Assembly (NCBI RefSeq): GCF_007641255.1
Contig: NZ_CP036259.1
Location: forward strand, 2,232,001-2,296,000
Length of the DNA: 64,000 nucleotides
DNA from: Sporomusa termitida
GTDB taxonomy: Bacteria; Bacillota; Negativicutes; Sporomusales; Sporomusaceae
Reading direction: 5' to 3'
The translations under genes were made by a program, and so were the position numbers. The notes under the pieces were generated by a model. The model was not told the DNA's origin and searched no databases. It worked only from the letters and a program-made list of their open reading frames with translations. This document shows, piece by piece, positions 51,661 through 60,996 of the stretch (positions within the stretch are counted from its first letter, which is position 1; each line of letters starts with the position of its first letter).

Positions 51661-52891
51661 GACTGGGCTCCGTTTTTTCCGGTCTGCGCAACATAGAATA
51701 CGGTACCACCGGCCTGCTTAACGGCATTGTCACCAGCTGCTGGGGATGAGGGGCCACTGCAATGGGAATACCGCCAGTGTCAACCATCTGCGTAATCCTT
51801 TGCCGGAAGTTTTCCTGTCCGGGCTGCATAATTTCAATCTCTTCCCCGACTTTTATATTGTTGCGCTGTTCGATTACCGCCAGGCCTGATACCGGATCAT
51901 ATTCTTTAACTAAACCCACAAAATCATGGGTTTGGGTATAACTTGAGGAGGTATATATCTGGTCTTGGGCCGATGTTTTATTGAAGTAAAACCCGGTTGT
52001 GTATTCCCGGTGTGAGACTTTCTGCAATTCCTCCAGCCAGCATTTTCTGATATGAAAATCCACCGGTGAGCTGGCGTAGGAATCGATGGCTTCACGGTAT
52101 ACCTTAACAACCGTAGCCACATAATGAACACTTTTCATCCGGCCTTCAATCTTAAAGCTGTTTAAGCCACTGGCAACTAACGCCGGCAGGTGAGTGAGAA
52201 GGCACAAATCTTTCGAATTAAAGATGTAGGTGCCACGGTCATCTTCCATTACCGGCAGGTAGACTCCCGGGCGGTTTGCTTCCATTAGATGATATTGCCA
52301 GCGGCAGGGCTGGGCACACTCACCCCGGTTAGCATCACGCCCGGTCAGGTAGTTGCTTATGAGACACCGCCCGGAATAAGACATACACATCGCACCATGC
52401 ACAAAAGCCTCAAGCTCAACATTAACTTTCTGCCTGATCAGACCTATCTCCCGCAGGGAAAGCTCTCTGGCGAGTACTATGCGCGCAGCGCCCAGCTCCT
52501 GCCAGAACTGGGCTGTGGCCCAATTGGTACAGTTGGCCTGCGTGCTGATATGGATAGGCAGCCCCGGGGCTGCCTGCCGGGCGATACGGTATACCCCCAG
52601 GTCAGATACAATGATGGCATCTGCCGCCATAGCAGCCACATCCCTGATATAATCCGGCAGCGCTGCCAGGTCGTCATTGTGCGGGAAAATGTTGATTGTA
52701 ATATAAGCCTTTTTGCCAAGGCGATGGGCAAAGGCAATTCCCTGCCGCATATCATCCTGCCCAAAATTATCACTGAAGGCTCGCAGGCCAAAAGCTTTGC
52801 CGCCCATGTACACAGCATCGGCACCGTAAATAAGTGCCATTTTTAGTTTCTCTAAATTGCCCGCAGGCGCTAAAAGCTCGGGTTTTCTCAC
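51653..52891 (-). CDS. U32 family peptidase (RNA hydroxylation type)
   Basis: A 412-residue U32 protein. N-terminal domain starts PELLAPAGNLEKLKMALIYG; the signature SYSGRCLISNYLTGRDANR and GECAQPCRWQY carry Cys residues able to hold an iron-sulfur cluster, as in RlhA/TrhP. These proteins hydroxylate RNA bases or are described as collagenase-like; the former is better supported. A C-terminal DUF3656-like beta domain follows. It overlaps the O-methyltransferase by 4 bases. Confidence 0.92.
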   Translation of the reverse strand: MRKPELLAPAGNLEKLKMALIYGADAVYMGGKAFGLRAFSDNFGQDDMRQGIAFAHRLGKKAYITINIFPHNDDLAALPDYIRDVAAMAADAIIVSDLGVYRIARQAAPGLPIHISTQANCTNWATAQFWQELGAARIVLARELSLREIGLIRQKVNVELEAFVHGAMCMSYSGRCLISNYLTGRDANRGECAQPCRWQYHLMEANRPGVYLPVMEDDRGTYIFNSKDLCLLTHLPALVASGLNSFKIEGRMKSVHYVATVVKVYREAIDSYASSPVDFHIRKCWLEELQKVSHREYTTGFYFNKTSAQDQIYTSSSYTQTHDFVGLVKEYDPVSGLAVIEQRNNIKVGEEIEIMQPGQENFRQRITQMVDTGGIPIAVAPHPQQLVTMPLSRPVVPYSMLRRPEKTEPSHE

Positions 52892-53499
52892 TGTTTTGTC
52901 TCTCCCTGGTAATAGGATACAGCCATGCCGTCACCAATCGGCTGGATTGTCGTCTTAAACCGCAAGTCATTAGTAACAAAATCCAGATAAGCCTTCAGGC
53001 GTTTAATAATAGTACGAAAACGCCGGGGGGCAGCCTGCTCATCAAGTACCCAGCCTCTAAATAATACATTATCGGCAATAACGACAGCTTCCGGAGAAAG
53101 TTTATCCATCACCTTATATAAATAATCAAGATACTGCCCCTTGGCAGCGTCAATAAATACTAAATCAAATGTACCGGCCAGCCGGGGTATGATCTCGCCG
53201 GCATCGCCGGCAATCATGGTTACCGGTGTTGACACCCCGGCAGCAGCCAAAAACTGTTTGGCCACAGCAATCCGGCCTTCGTCCTTTTCCAATGTTATTA
53301 TCCGTCCGTTTGGCGCCATATTAGCCGCCAACAGCAAGGTTGAATAACCAATGGCTGTTCCGATTTCCAATACAGACGCCGGCTGAGTGGCGGCAGCCAC
53401 TGCCTGTAGCAGCAGTCGGCCGTCCTGGCTGATGATCGGCACATGATTTCTAGCCGCATAAGCCTGCATTAAGGCTAATACCTGGTCGGTGTCACCCAT
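52888..53499 (-). CDS. trmR: O-methyltransferase, YrrM/TrmR family
   Basis: A 203-residue class I SAM enzyme of the COMT-like group. SAM motif VLEIGTAIGYSTLLLA (about residues 39-54), metal/SAM residues in DLVFIDAAKGQYLDYLYK and VIADNVLFRGWV. Bacillus TrmR (YrrM) methylates 5-hydroxyuridine in tRNA made with the help of U32 proteins, and both genes lie side by side here, a direct functional link. It overlaps mltG by 1 base. Confidence 0.9.
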   Translation of the reverse strand: MGDTDQVLALMQAYAARNHVPIISQDGRLLLQAVAAATQPASVLEIGTAIGYSTLLLAANMAPNGRIITLEKDEGRIAVAKQFLAAAGVSTPVTMIAGDAGEIIPRLAGTFDLVFIDAAKGQYLDYLYKVMDKLSPEAVVIADNVLFRGWVLDEQAAPRRFRTIIKRLKAYLDFVTNDLRFKTTIQPIGDGMAVSYYQGETKQ

Positions 53500-54512
53500 T
53501 ACATTTGCACCTGATCAATTGCCGCTAAATGTTCCGCATAGGTTTTGCTAAAATGATGTTTCCCCTGCTTATCGGCAACAAAATACAAATAATCGGTCTT
53601 GTCTGCAAACAGTACAGCCTTGATCGCTGCACTGCCGGGATTAGATATCGGTCCTGGCGGCAAACCCATGATCTGATAGGTATTATAAGGTGATATGATC
53701 TGAGTGTCCTGAATCGTAAGTTCAGGCTTGGGATAACCCAGGATGTACTGTATAGTGGCACAGGATTGCAACGGCATCGCCAGTGTTAGCCTGTTAGCAA
53801 ACACCCCGGCGATTACAGGCCTGTCCTCACTCAGCTGGGCTTCTTTTTCAACCAGTGATGCTAAGATAACCACCTCCCGCAGGGAAAGCCCCAGCTCAGA
53901 AGCCCGTATTCGCAGGTCTGGTGTCAGTTTAGTATCAAATTGGTTAACCATCATCGTCAGCAGTTCTTCTTCCGTCACACCCTTAGCCACCCGGTAGGTG
54001 TCCGGAAATATAAAACCTTCCACCCGGTATTTGCTGTCAGGATTGGCAGTCATATAGGCAAATGGGGCAAAATCTTTGGCAATTTCTTTAAACTTCTCCG
54101 GATCAGTCAGTTTTTTCTCAGCTAACAGCAGGGCAATTTGATCGACAGTATAGCCTTCGGGAATGGTAAACTGCTGGTAGGCAGTCTGACCCTGGGAAAT
54201 GATAGCCAGCATCTGCTGTACCGGCATGTTGGCACTTATCGCGTACTCGCCGGCCTGCAGCATGTTTTCCACGCCTTCAAGTCTGGCCGCGGCCCGGAAA
54301 ACCAATGTATTTTTAATCAACCCCTGGCTGGCTAATTCTTCAGCAATAACTTTGGTTGGCGTGCCTGGCTTAATTGTAATAAGATGCAGCTCAGCAGAGC
54401 TGCCGGCAGGCTGAGTCATCGCCCACCCGATAGCGGCACCGACAATAACTAAGGCCGCTGCAACTACGCCGGTAATGGCCCGCTTTGTAATTGAATGATT
54501 TAGCATGATCAT
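53499..54512 (-). CDS. mltG: Endolytic transglycosylase MltG
   Basis: A 337-residue membrane-anchored YceG protein that cuts nascent glycan strands. One N-terminal helix (about residues 13-31), LysM-like domain (GTPTKVIAEELASQGLIKN), and the catalytic region LVEKEAQLSEDRPVIAGVFA with the active-site Glu. C-terminal YNTYQIMGLPPGPISNPG is standard. Order ruvX-DUF1292-mltG-trmR is conserved. Confidence 0.95.
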   Translation of the reverse strand: MIMLNHSITKRAITGVVAAALVIVGAAIGWAMTQPAGSSAELHLITIKPGTPTKVIAEELASQGLIKNTLVFRAAARLEGVENMLQAGEYAISANMPVQQMLAIISQGQTAYQQFTIPEGYTVDQIALLLAEKKLTDPEKFKEIAKDFAPFAYMTANPDSKYRVEGFIFPDTYRVAKGVTEEELLTMMVNQFDTKLTPDLRIRASELGLSLREVVILASLVEKEAQLSEDRPVIAGVFANRLTLAMPLQSCATIQYILGYPKPELTIQDTQIISPYNTYQIMGLPPGPISNPGSAAIKAVLFADKTDYLYFVADKQGKHHFSKTYAEHLAAIDQVQM

Positions 54513-54584
54513 CCACTATCCCTCTTTCATCTTAACATAGCTATTATATTATAATATATAATGCCTATGGAGACAAATAGCGCT

Positions 54585-54612
54585 AAAAAAGAAGCCTTAC
54601 GGCTTCTTTTTA
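54585..54612. terminator. Terminator between DUF1292 and mltG
   Basis: Perfect 11-bp stem AAAAAGAAGCC/GGCTTCTTTTT with loop TTAC; on the minus strand it ends in a U-tract. It could act both ways. Confidence 0.88.
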
Positions 54613-54676
54613 TCCCATCAGAACGTATAACATTCAATGCTGTATAATCTAAGGGATAAGAAAAATCTTTATTTTT

Positions 54677-55015
54677 CTACTCTTCCTCTTCTTCAAAAAC
54701 CATTTCTTCGTACGCCTTACGCACCTGCTCAAACTCTTCATCTGTTGGGTCGAGGTAAATTTCCTCACCATTTTCGTCAACGTCAATCCGGGCGATAAAT
54801 ACATCCGTTTCTTCGCCACAGCCGCAGCCGCAGCTGTCATCACTGCATTCGCAGCCGTCCTCATCAACGTCGATTGGGACCAGTATAGCAAAGCGCTTAT
54901 CACCGACAGGAACAATTATATCTTCGCGATAATAATATTCATTGCCTTCTTCATCAGTCATGACTACTACCGGCTCGTCAAGCTCCATAATATCGTCTTG
55001 TTCGTTATCTGCCAT
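54677..55015 (-). CDS. DUF1292 protein with Cys-rich insert
   Basis: A 112-residue acidic protein of the DUF1292 (YrzB) family. It starts ADNEQDDIMELDEPVVVMTD and contains the family EGNEYYYREDIIVPVGDKRFAILV. An inserted CECSDDSCGCGCG segment (five Cys, about residues 60-72) is not usual in Bacillus YrzB and could bind metal. I chose ATG at 55015 with GAGGTG six bases upstream. Function unknown. Confidence 0.88.
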   Translation of the reverse strand: MADNEQDDIMELDEPVVVMTDEEGNEYYYREDIIVPVGDKRFAILVPIDVDEDGCECSDDSCGCGCGEETDVFIARIDVDENGEEIYLDPTDEEFEQVRKAYEEMVFEEEEE

Positions 55016-55104
55016 TTTTTTCACCTCTTTTTACTCATACGCAATATTATTCTATCCTAGAAAGGATATCCTGTCAAGAAAACCGCTGGCAGGGATGGCT
55101 TTGT

Positions 55105-55518
55105 TCAGGCTAAACTGTCAAGATATCCTTGCAGGATGAAAACCGCCGCCATTTTGTCGATTACCAGCCGGCGCTTAGCGCGGCTGACATCGGCCGCAAT
55201 CAGGGCTTTTTGCGCGGCTACGGTGGACAACCGTTCATCCCAGAACTTGATTTCAACCTGGGGTGCAGCCCGCCCTAAAGCAGCACCAAATTCTTTTACA
55301 AGTTCGCCCCGTGGTCCAATCGTACCATTCATGTTTTTAGGCAACCCAATCACAACAAGTCCGGCCTCATACTGTGTGATAAGCTCGTTCAGCCTGGAAA
55401 AATCCTTGGCAGCAGATGTGCGTCTAATTACCTCAACGCCCTGCGCAGTTAGTCTTAATTCATCGCAGACTGCCACCCCAATGGTTTTATCCCCAACATC
55501 AAGCCCTAGTATGCGCAT
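55105..55518 (-). CDS. ruvX: RuvX/YqgF Holliday junction resolvase-like protein
   Basis: A 137-residue RNase H-fold protein. First catalytic Asp in [18 protein letters not shown], then [18 protein letters not shown] and [15 protein letters not shown]. YqgF proteins process 16S rRNA 3' ends or act on branched DNA. Conserved neighbour of ireB and DUF1292, though here separated from ireB by an aldo-keto reductase. Confidence 0.95.
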   Translation of the reverse strand: MRILGLDVGDKTIGVAVCDELRLTAQGVEVIRRTSAAKDFSRLNELITQYEAGLVVIGLPKNMNGTIGPRGELVKEFGAALGRAAPQVEIKFWDERLSTVAAQKALIAADVSRAKRRLVIDKMAAVFILQGYLDSLA

Positions 55519-55629
55519 AATTCCTCCTGATTATTTACATATTTTACCCGTCAGAATGTATAAGTCCCGATATTGTGGCCTCCGGGATAGAAAGATTATA
55601 CCCAAAGGCCACCTGCCGAATTTTGCCAA

Positions 55630-56577
55630 TCAAATTATTTTTAAACAGAATTCCGGGCAATAGGCCCCGCAATAGCCGCATAATACACATTGTTCCCGCG
55701 CTACCCGCGCTTTATGATTAACAATGGTTATGGCCTGCATCGGACAATGCTGCCCGCATTGTCCGCAACCGACACACCAATCCTCAATCAGCAGCCGGCG
55801 GGGCGTTTTAGCCACTTTAACCCACAATTTGCTGTCCGGGGGTTGGCCCGAGAATACTGCCGCATTAAGAACTGCCTCATCCCTTGTCTGCATGCCGACA
55901 GCAACTGATGCAATACCAGGCTGAGCCAGCACCCAGGCGAAAGCCTGTTCAGCCTGCTTGCTCAAATGACCGCCACCTAGTGCTTTCATCGCGTATATGC
56001 CTTTGCCGCAGCCGGCGGCGAAGCGGATAGCCGCCAGCATTTCTTCGGCTGTGCCGTCAGTAATGCCAATCCCTTTGCTATTAATAAGCGGATGAATTAC
56101 GTCAATTTCTGCCATCAGCGCCGCCGCCCGTACCACCTCTATGGTATGTGTTGACACCCCGGCTGCTCTTATCAGCCCCTGCTGCTTGGCATCACTCAAA
56201 TAGGCCAATGCTGCCGCATGTCCTTGCAAAGTCATACGCGAGGTCTGCTCATGCAGCATAAAGATATCGATATAGTCGCGGTTTAACTCCCGGCAGGCCG
56301 CTTCGACACTGGCCCGCATGGCCTCATAGGTGTAAGCATAAGCTTTGGAAGCAACAATAATGTTCTGCCCGGTCCTGGTTAACGCCCCCCGTATGTAAGG
56401 ATAGGTACCATACAGCTCGGCCGTATCAATAAAATTGACCCCTGCGTCAAATGCCGCCTGAATAACGGCAACTCCGTCGGCCAAGGGCCGGTTTGACTGC
56501 AAGGGGCCAATAGTAAGTCCGCCAAAACATAATCTGGAAACACTAAGACCTGTCTGACCAAGTACACGATATTCCAT
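55630..56577 (-). CDS. Aldo/keto reductase with C-terminal 2[4Fe-4S] domain
   Basis: A 315-residue fusion of an aldo-keto reductase barrel (YRVLGQTGLSVSRLCFGG; catalytic Tyr in DTAELYGTYP; LHEQTSRM) with a bacterial ferredoxin tail. The tail holds two CX2CX2CX3C clusters (CVGCGQCGQHCP and CVLCGYCGAYCP). Such enzymes are common in anaerobes with unknown substrate. It starts 1 base over the ireB stop and sits between ireB and ruvX, genes adjacent in Bacillus, so it is a local insertion. Confidence 0.92.
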   Translation of the reverse strand: MEYRVLGQTGLSVSRLCFGGLTIGPLQSNRPLADGVAVIQAAFDAGVNFIDTAELYGTYPYIRGALTRTGQNIIVASKAYAYTYEAMRASVEAACRELNRDYIDIFMLHEQTSRMTLQGHAAALAYLSDAKQQGLIRAAGVSTHTIEVVRAAALMAEIDVIHPLINSKGIGITDGTAEEMLAAIRFAAGCGKGIYAMKALGGGHLSKQAEQAFAWVLAQPGIASVAVGMQTRDEAVLNAAVFSGQPPDSKLWVKVAKTPRRLLIEDWCVGCGQCGQHCPMQAITIVNHKARVAREQCVLCGYCGAYCPEFCLKII

Positions 56578-56834
56578 TACTTATTTTTAAGATAGGCCCG
56601 CACTAACTCTTCAATAATTTCATCTCTTTCCAGCTTCCGAATCAGACTGCGGGCATTATTATGGCTGGTTATATAGGTCGGATCGCCGGATAAAAGGTAT
56701 CCGACCAACTGATTAATGGGATTGTAGCCTTTTTCCCTTAAGGATTGGTAAACAGCCGTCAGGATTACTTCCGCTGCATTGGTATCGTCATTATTGACTT
56801 TAAACATCATCGTTTCCTGAGAAATGTTGGTCAT
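56577..56834 (-). CDS. ireB: IreB family regulatory phosphoprotein
   Basis: An 85-residue protein of the IreB/UPF0297 (YrzL) family. The region [20 protein letters not shown] contains Thr residues of the type phosphorylated by PrkC/IreK kinases in Enterococcus. [18 protein letters not shown]-like stretch (residues about 47-62) is strongly conserved. AAGGAGGGGG precedes the ATG. Next to alaS as usual. Confidence 0.94.
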   Translation of the reverse strand: MTNISQETMMFKVNNDDTNAAEVILTAVYQSLREKGYNPINQLVGYLLSGDPTYITSHNNARSLIRKLERDEIIEELVRAYLKNK

Positions 56835-56925
56835 GAAGCCCCCTCCTTCCTTATATTATCTACAAGGTATTACCCTATATATTCTACCTGGGCTGGCGTT
56901 TTCCTGTAGATCATTTTATTTTTTT

Positions 56926-56950
56926 ACAGGCAGGCATTAGGCCTGCCTGT
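56926..56950. other. Hairpin without U-tract between alaS and ireB
   Basis: Perfect 10-bp stem ACAGGCAGGC/GCCTGCCTGT with loop ATTAG, extended by T6/A6 pairing at its base. On either strand the sequence after the stem is A-rich, not T-rich, so it is not a normal intrinsic terminator. It may slow or partly stop alaS transcription or protect mRNA ends. Confidence 0.6.
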
Positions 56951-56962
56951 AAAAAAGAAAAT

Positions 56963-59587
56963 TTATTTAATCTGTGTCTTGATTATCTGCTCAGCAGCTT
57001 TTAAAGCCTCACCGATCTTCGCCGGCTGCTTACCGCCGGCCTGCGCCATATCCGGCCGGCCGCCGCCGCCGCCGCCGGCAATTTTGGCAGTTTCTTTGAT
57101 AATCTGCCCGGCATGAGCACCTTTAGCAACACAATCGGGCGTGGCCATCGCAATAAAATTAACTTTATCCCCGTTAACAGCGCCAAGTACCACAACCCCG
57201 GACTGCAGGCGCTCGCGGACCATGTCGCCGGTTGACCGCAGGTTTTCCATATCTGCTGCCGCTACCTGACCTATTACGACGTTAACGTCATTAAGCACTT
57301 TGACTGCAGCCAGGAGTTCCTGTACTTCATTTTTCGCCAGTTTGGTGTTAAGTATCCCTAGTTCTTTTTCCAGGTCGCGCACCCGGGTATTGAGCCCCTC
57401 AATCCGGGCGGCGATTTCCTCCGGCCGGGTTTTGAGGGCGACTGCGGCTTCTTTAATAAGCTCTGACTGCGCTTTTAAGTAATCGTGAGCCCCATAACCC
57501 GTAACCGCCTCAATCCGGCGCAGCCCGGCCCCGATACCGGCTTCACTGACAATCTTAAACAACCCTATTTCCGCCGTCGCACCGACATGGGTGCCACCAC
57601 ACAGTTCTTTACTAAAATTATCTACAACAACAACCCGTACCTTGTCACCATATTTTTCACCAAAGAGAGCCATGGCCCCCATGCCGCGGGCGATTTCCTG
57701 CGTTGTCTCAATAATGCCTACGCAGGTATTGTCCAAAATCACTTGATTAACGATATTCTCCACCTCAGCCAGCTCTTGCTCGGTAACAGGCGCAAAATGG
57801 GTAAAATCAAACCGCAATCGGCTGCTGTCAACAGCTGAGCCGGCCTGATTGACATGTCCGCCTAATACTTGTTTTAAGGCGGCATGCAGCAAATGAGTTG
57901 CCGTATGGTTCCTGGCAATATGACGGCGTCTTTCATAATCAACCACTAGTTGCAACGCCTCGCCTGTTTTTAACAGCCCTTCCCTGATCTGACCGACATG
58001 ATAAATCGTGCCGTCAGGGAGTTTGCGGGTTGTGGTCACCTCCATCTTGCCCAGCGGGCTGATAAGCACACCCGTATCGCCGGCTTGTCCGCCGCCTTCG
58101 GCATAAAACGGACTAACATCAAGAATAACAGCGACTTCATCCCCGTCAAAGGCTTCTGCCACAACAATGCCTTCTTTTAATAATAAAACCAGTTTAGCCT
58201 GTTCAGCTTCCGGGTTGTAGCAGAGAGATTCTGTTACCAAACCTGATAAATCGGGAATAACTGTTTTTTCGCCGTTGTCCTGGCGGGCAGAACGGGCCCG
58301 TTCACGCTGCCCGGCCATAGCCTGATCAAAACTCTGTTTATCAAGCATCATATTATGTTCACTCAGGATTTCTTCGGTAAGCTCCCAGGGGAAGCCGTAG
58401 GTATCATACAGCTTAAAAGCGGTTGCCCCGTCCAGCAGCGTCTCACCGGTCCGGGCAAGTTCCTGAATCTGCCTGTTTAACAGTTCAATCCCCTGGGCCA
58501 GGGTATTATGGAAACGTTCTTCTTCCAATTGGATAACTTTTTTAATATACTCCTGCTTATCATGAATGTCAGGATAGGCCTGGGCAAAAAGCTTGGCAAC
58601 AATATCAACAATATCGGTCAGGAACGGCTTCTCAATTCCCAGCAGGCGGCCATGGCGCACCGCCCGGCGCAGAATTCTCCGCAATACATAGCCGCGTCCT
58701 TCATTCGAGGGTAATACCCCGTCACCAATCATCACGGTCATACTCCGGCCATGATCGGCAATTACCTTAAGCGATACATCCTGTTTGGCCGACCGGCCGT
58801 AGGTAACACCGGCAATACCGGCAGCATACTCAATAATTGGATAAAGTAAATCGGTTTCAAAATTAGACCGTTTATTTTGTAAAACTGAGGCAATTCGTTC
58901 CAACCCGGCCCCGGTGTCGATATTCTTCTTGGCCAGGGGCGTATAATTGCCGGCTTCGTCCCGGTCGAACTGAGTGAATACCAAATTCCAGATCTCCAAA
59001 TACCGGTCACAGTTGCAGCCAACGGTGCAGTCCGGCCGGCCGCAACCGCGGTCCTCGCCTAAGTCAATATGGATTTCCGAACAAGGTCCGCAAGGGCCGG
59101 GGCCGATCTCCCAAAAGTTTTCTTCCATTCTGATGATGCGGTCCGCCGGTATTCTGATATCATCATGCCAGATGGCAAAGGCCTCATCATCACCGGTATG
59201 AATGGTAATCCAAAGCTTATCCTTGGGCATTTCCAGGTATTCAGTCAGGAATTCCCAGGCCCAGGCAATTGCTTCTTTTTTGAAATAATCCCCAAACGAA
59301 AAGTTGCCCAGCATTTCAAAAAAAGTATGATGCCGTGCAGTCCGGCCTACATTTTCGATATCGCCGGTCCGGACGCATTTCTGACTTGTGGCAATCCGCA
59401 GATGAGGTGGTTTCATTTTGCCGGTAAAAAAGGGTTTAAAAGGAGCCATGCCGGCGCCAATTAAGAGCAGGGACGGGTCATTTTCAGGAATGAGTGATGC
59501 GCTGGCCTGAACCAGATGATCTTTACCAGCAAAAAAATCCAGAAACAGTTTGCGCAATTCGTTTCCGGTTAATTGTTTCAACTTCAA
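56963..59587 (-). CDS. alaS: Alanyl-tRNA synthetase
   Basis: An 874-residue class II synthetase charging tRNA-Ala. Aminoacylation domain starts TGNELRKLFLDFFAGKDHLV, editing domain zinc ligands in HTATHLLHAAL and CGGTHVGATAEIG, and C-terminal C-Ala domain ends in a glycine-rich stretch GGGGGGRPDMAQAGGK. The start is TTG with GGAG close by. There is no T-box in the 82-base gap to the permease gene. Confidence 0.97.
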   Translation of the reverse strand: MKLKQLTGNELRKLFLDFFAGKDHLVQASASLIPENDPSLLLIGAGMAPFKPFFTGKMKPPHLRIATSQKCVRTGDIENVGRTARHHTFFEMLGNFSFGDYFKKEAIAWAWEFLTEYLEMPKDKLWITIHTGDDEAFAIWHDDIRIPADRIIRMEENFWEIGPGPCGPCSEIHIDLGEDRGCGRPDCTVGCNCDRYLEIWNLVFTQFDRDEAGNYTPLAKKNIDTGAGLERIASVLQNKRSNFETDLLYPIIEYAAGIAGVTYGRSAKQDVSLKVIADHGRSMTVMIGDGVLPSNEGRGYVLRRILRRAVRHGRLLGIEKPFLTDIVDIVAKLFAQAYPDIHDKQEYIKKVIQLEEERFHNTLAQGIELLNRQIQELARTGETLLDGATAFKLYDTYGFPWELTEEILSEHNMMLDKQSFDQAMAGQRERARSARQDNGEKTVIPDLSGLVTESLCYNPEAEQAKLVLLLKEGIVVAEAFDGDEVAVILDVSPFYAEGGGQAGDTGVLISPLGKMEVTTTRKLPDGTIYHVGQIREGLLKTGEALQLVVDYERRRHIARNHTATHLLHAALKQVLGGHVNQAGSAVDSSRLRFDFTHFAPVTEQELAEVENIVNQVILDNTCVGIIETTQEIARGMGAMALFGEKYGDKVRVVVVDNFSKELCGGTHVGATAEIGLFKIVSEAGIGAGLRRIEAVTGYGAHDYLKAQSELIKEAAVALKTRPEEIAARIEGLNTRVRDLEKELGILNTKLAKNEVQELLAAVKVLNDVNVVIGQVAAADMENLRSTGDMVRERLQSGVVVLGAVNGDKVNFIAMATPDCVAKGAHAGQIIKETAKIAGGGGGGRPDMAQAGGKQPAKIGEALKAAEQIIKTQIK

Positions 59588-59669
59588 TCAGCTCCAATAT
59601 GCTATATTTACTCCATTATTCTGGAATTATACTACAATTTAAGATTTAGTGTCAATATTTGGTGTGGGT

Positions 59670-60695
59670 TTAGACCAACATCCTGATGCCGTGTTTAATT
59701 AATACTTTGCCTACCGCCGCCACCGGCACGCCCAACAGCATGCCAATGATTCCGAATAGCTCGCCGCCGGCAAAAAGAAAAAAAACAACCGTAATTGGAT
59801 GCAAACCCACATTTTCTCCCAGGATTTTGGGGCTAATGATACTGCCTTCCAGCTGATGAATGATAAAAAATAATAAGCCCACTTTTACGGCCAGTACCGG
59901 AGATTCCAGCAAAGCCAGCGTTATTGCCGGTGTTGCCCCGATAAAGGCGCCAAAATAAGGGATCACATCCAGCAAACCAGCAGCAATGCCAATAAGTAAG
60001 GCGAAGGGCACTTTAAACAGATATAGCCCTGAACTTACCAAAACACCGACAATGACAGCCACAATCAGCTGCCCTCTGATTACCCCGCTTAATACTTTAT
60101 CCACATCTTTTAACGCTAACATGTATTCATGGCGCCAGCGGCAGGGAATCAGCAGCGTAAAACCTTCTTTGATTTGCCGCCAGTCGTACAAAAAATAAAA
60201 TGCTAAGATCGGGGTGATTGCCAGCCCGATAAAATGGGTAACCAAGCCCATTATGCTGTCAGTCAAATCACGGACAAAACCCTGACCGGCCTGTTGTAGT
60301 GATAATAGCGCATCATCAATGGCAAGCCGCATTGAATAGGGTAATACAGAGTTGTGATACTGATTCTGGATAAGATAAAATAACTCTTCCACTTTCTTTA
60401 ATATCTGGGGCAGTTCTTTCGCAAAGCTTTCCAGGTCCCTGACCAAAACCGGAACAAGACGCGCGCCGCCCAGTATCACAATCGTAAATAAAACAACATA
60501 GACCAGGGTAATGGCTAATCCCCTTGACAGCCCTTTTCTCTCCAGATAGCAAACCGGCGGATTAAGCAGGTAGGCCAGTATTAAAGCAATAATAAACGGA
60601 TATAAGCCACTGCGGACAAGCCAAAAAAAATACACAATTCCCAGCAAAAATAAGATTATAATTGCAAGACGGACATGCTTTTTCGTAAAATGCAT
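59670..60695 (-). CDS. AI-2E family transporter (PerM/YtvI type)
   Basis: A 341-residue polytopic membrane protein of the AI-2 exporter-like family (UPF0118). N-terminal helices (LAIIILFLLGIVYFFWLVRS and FIIALILAYLLNPPVCYLE), a central soluble helical region and the family signature ISPKILGENVGLHPITVVFF near the C-terminus. Bacillus YrrI lies next to alaS too. Substrate unknown. GGAGGAAGG precedes the ATG. Confidence 0.9.
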   Translation of the reverse strand: MHFTKKHVRLAIIILFLLGIVYFFWLVRSGLYPFIIALILAYLLNPPVCYLERKGLSRGLAITLVYVVLFTIVILGGARLVPVLVRDLESFAKELPQILKKVEELFYLIQNQYHNSVLPYSMRLAIDDALLSLQQAGQGFVRDLTDSIMGLVTHFIGLAITPILAFYFLYDWRQIKEGFTLLIPCRWRHEYMLALKDVDKVLSGVIRGQLIVAVIVGVLVSSGLYLFKVPFALLIGIAAGLLDVIPYFGAFIGATPAITLALLESPVLAVKVGLLFFIIHQLEGSIISPKILGENVGLHPITVVFFLFAGGELFGIIGMLLGVPVAAVGKVLIKHGIRMLV

Positions 60696-60756
60696 ACCTT
60701 CCTCCTTGTCAATAAGAACCCGGCGGCACTACAGGGGCTATACCAGCTGACAATGT

Positions 60757-60782
60757 AAAAAAAGGAGACCTTTTGGCCTCCC
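60757..60782 (-). terminator. Terminator of the PRC-barrel/YtxH transcript
   Basis: Stem GGAGGCC/GGTCTCC (one G-T pair) with loop AAAA, followed on the minus strand by seven T. It lies 13 bases after the YtxH-like gene. Confidence 0.88.
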
Positions 60783-60794
60783 TATTACCGGATA

Positions 60795-60995
60795 TCAATC
60801 CAGCTTTTTCATCAACCGCTTGCGCGCCCGGCGCGCGCCCCGCATCAAATCGCGGGTAGTATCGGCAACCGTGTCGGCACTACATTCAAACAGCGGTTTT
60901 TTCTGTGGTTTAGCCATGGGACCTATGATGGCGCCAAGTGCTGTTCCTACAAGTCCACCCCAAAGCAACCCTTGCCAAAACTTATTGCGCATCAT
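60795..60995 (-). CDS. YtxH-like small membrane protein
   Basis: A 66-residue protein with an N-terminal glycine-rich hydrophobic segment (FWQGLLWGGLVGTALGAIIG, residues 6-25) and a strongly basic helical C-terminus (DLMRGARRARKRLMKKLD). It resembles YtxH-type stress proteins. GGGGTGAT precedes the ATG. One base after the zinc-ribbon gene, so co-transcribed. Confidence 0.75.
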   Translation of the reverse strand: MMRNKFWQGLLWGGLVGTALGAIIGPMAKPQKKPLFECSADTVADTTRDLMRGARRARKRLMKKLD

Positions 60996-60996
60996 A

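Noticed and set aside
59588-59669. T-box leader upstream of alaS
   Set aside because: The gap is only 82 bases and contains no specifier stem or AGGGTGG-type T-box sequence; trpS likewise has no room for one.
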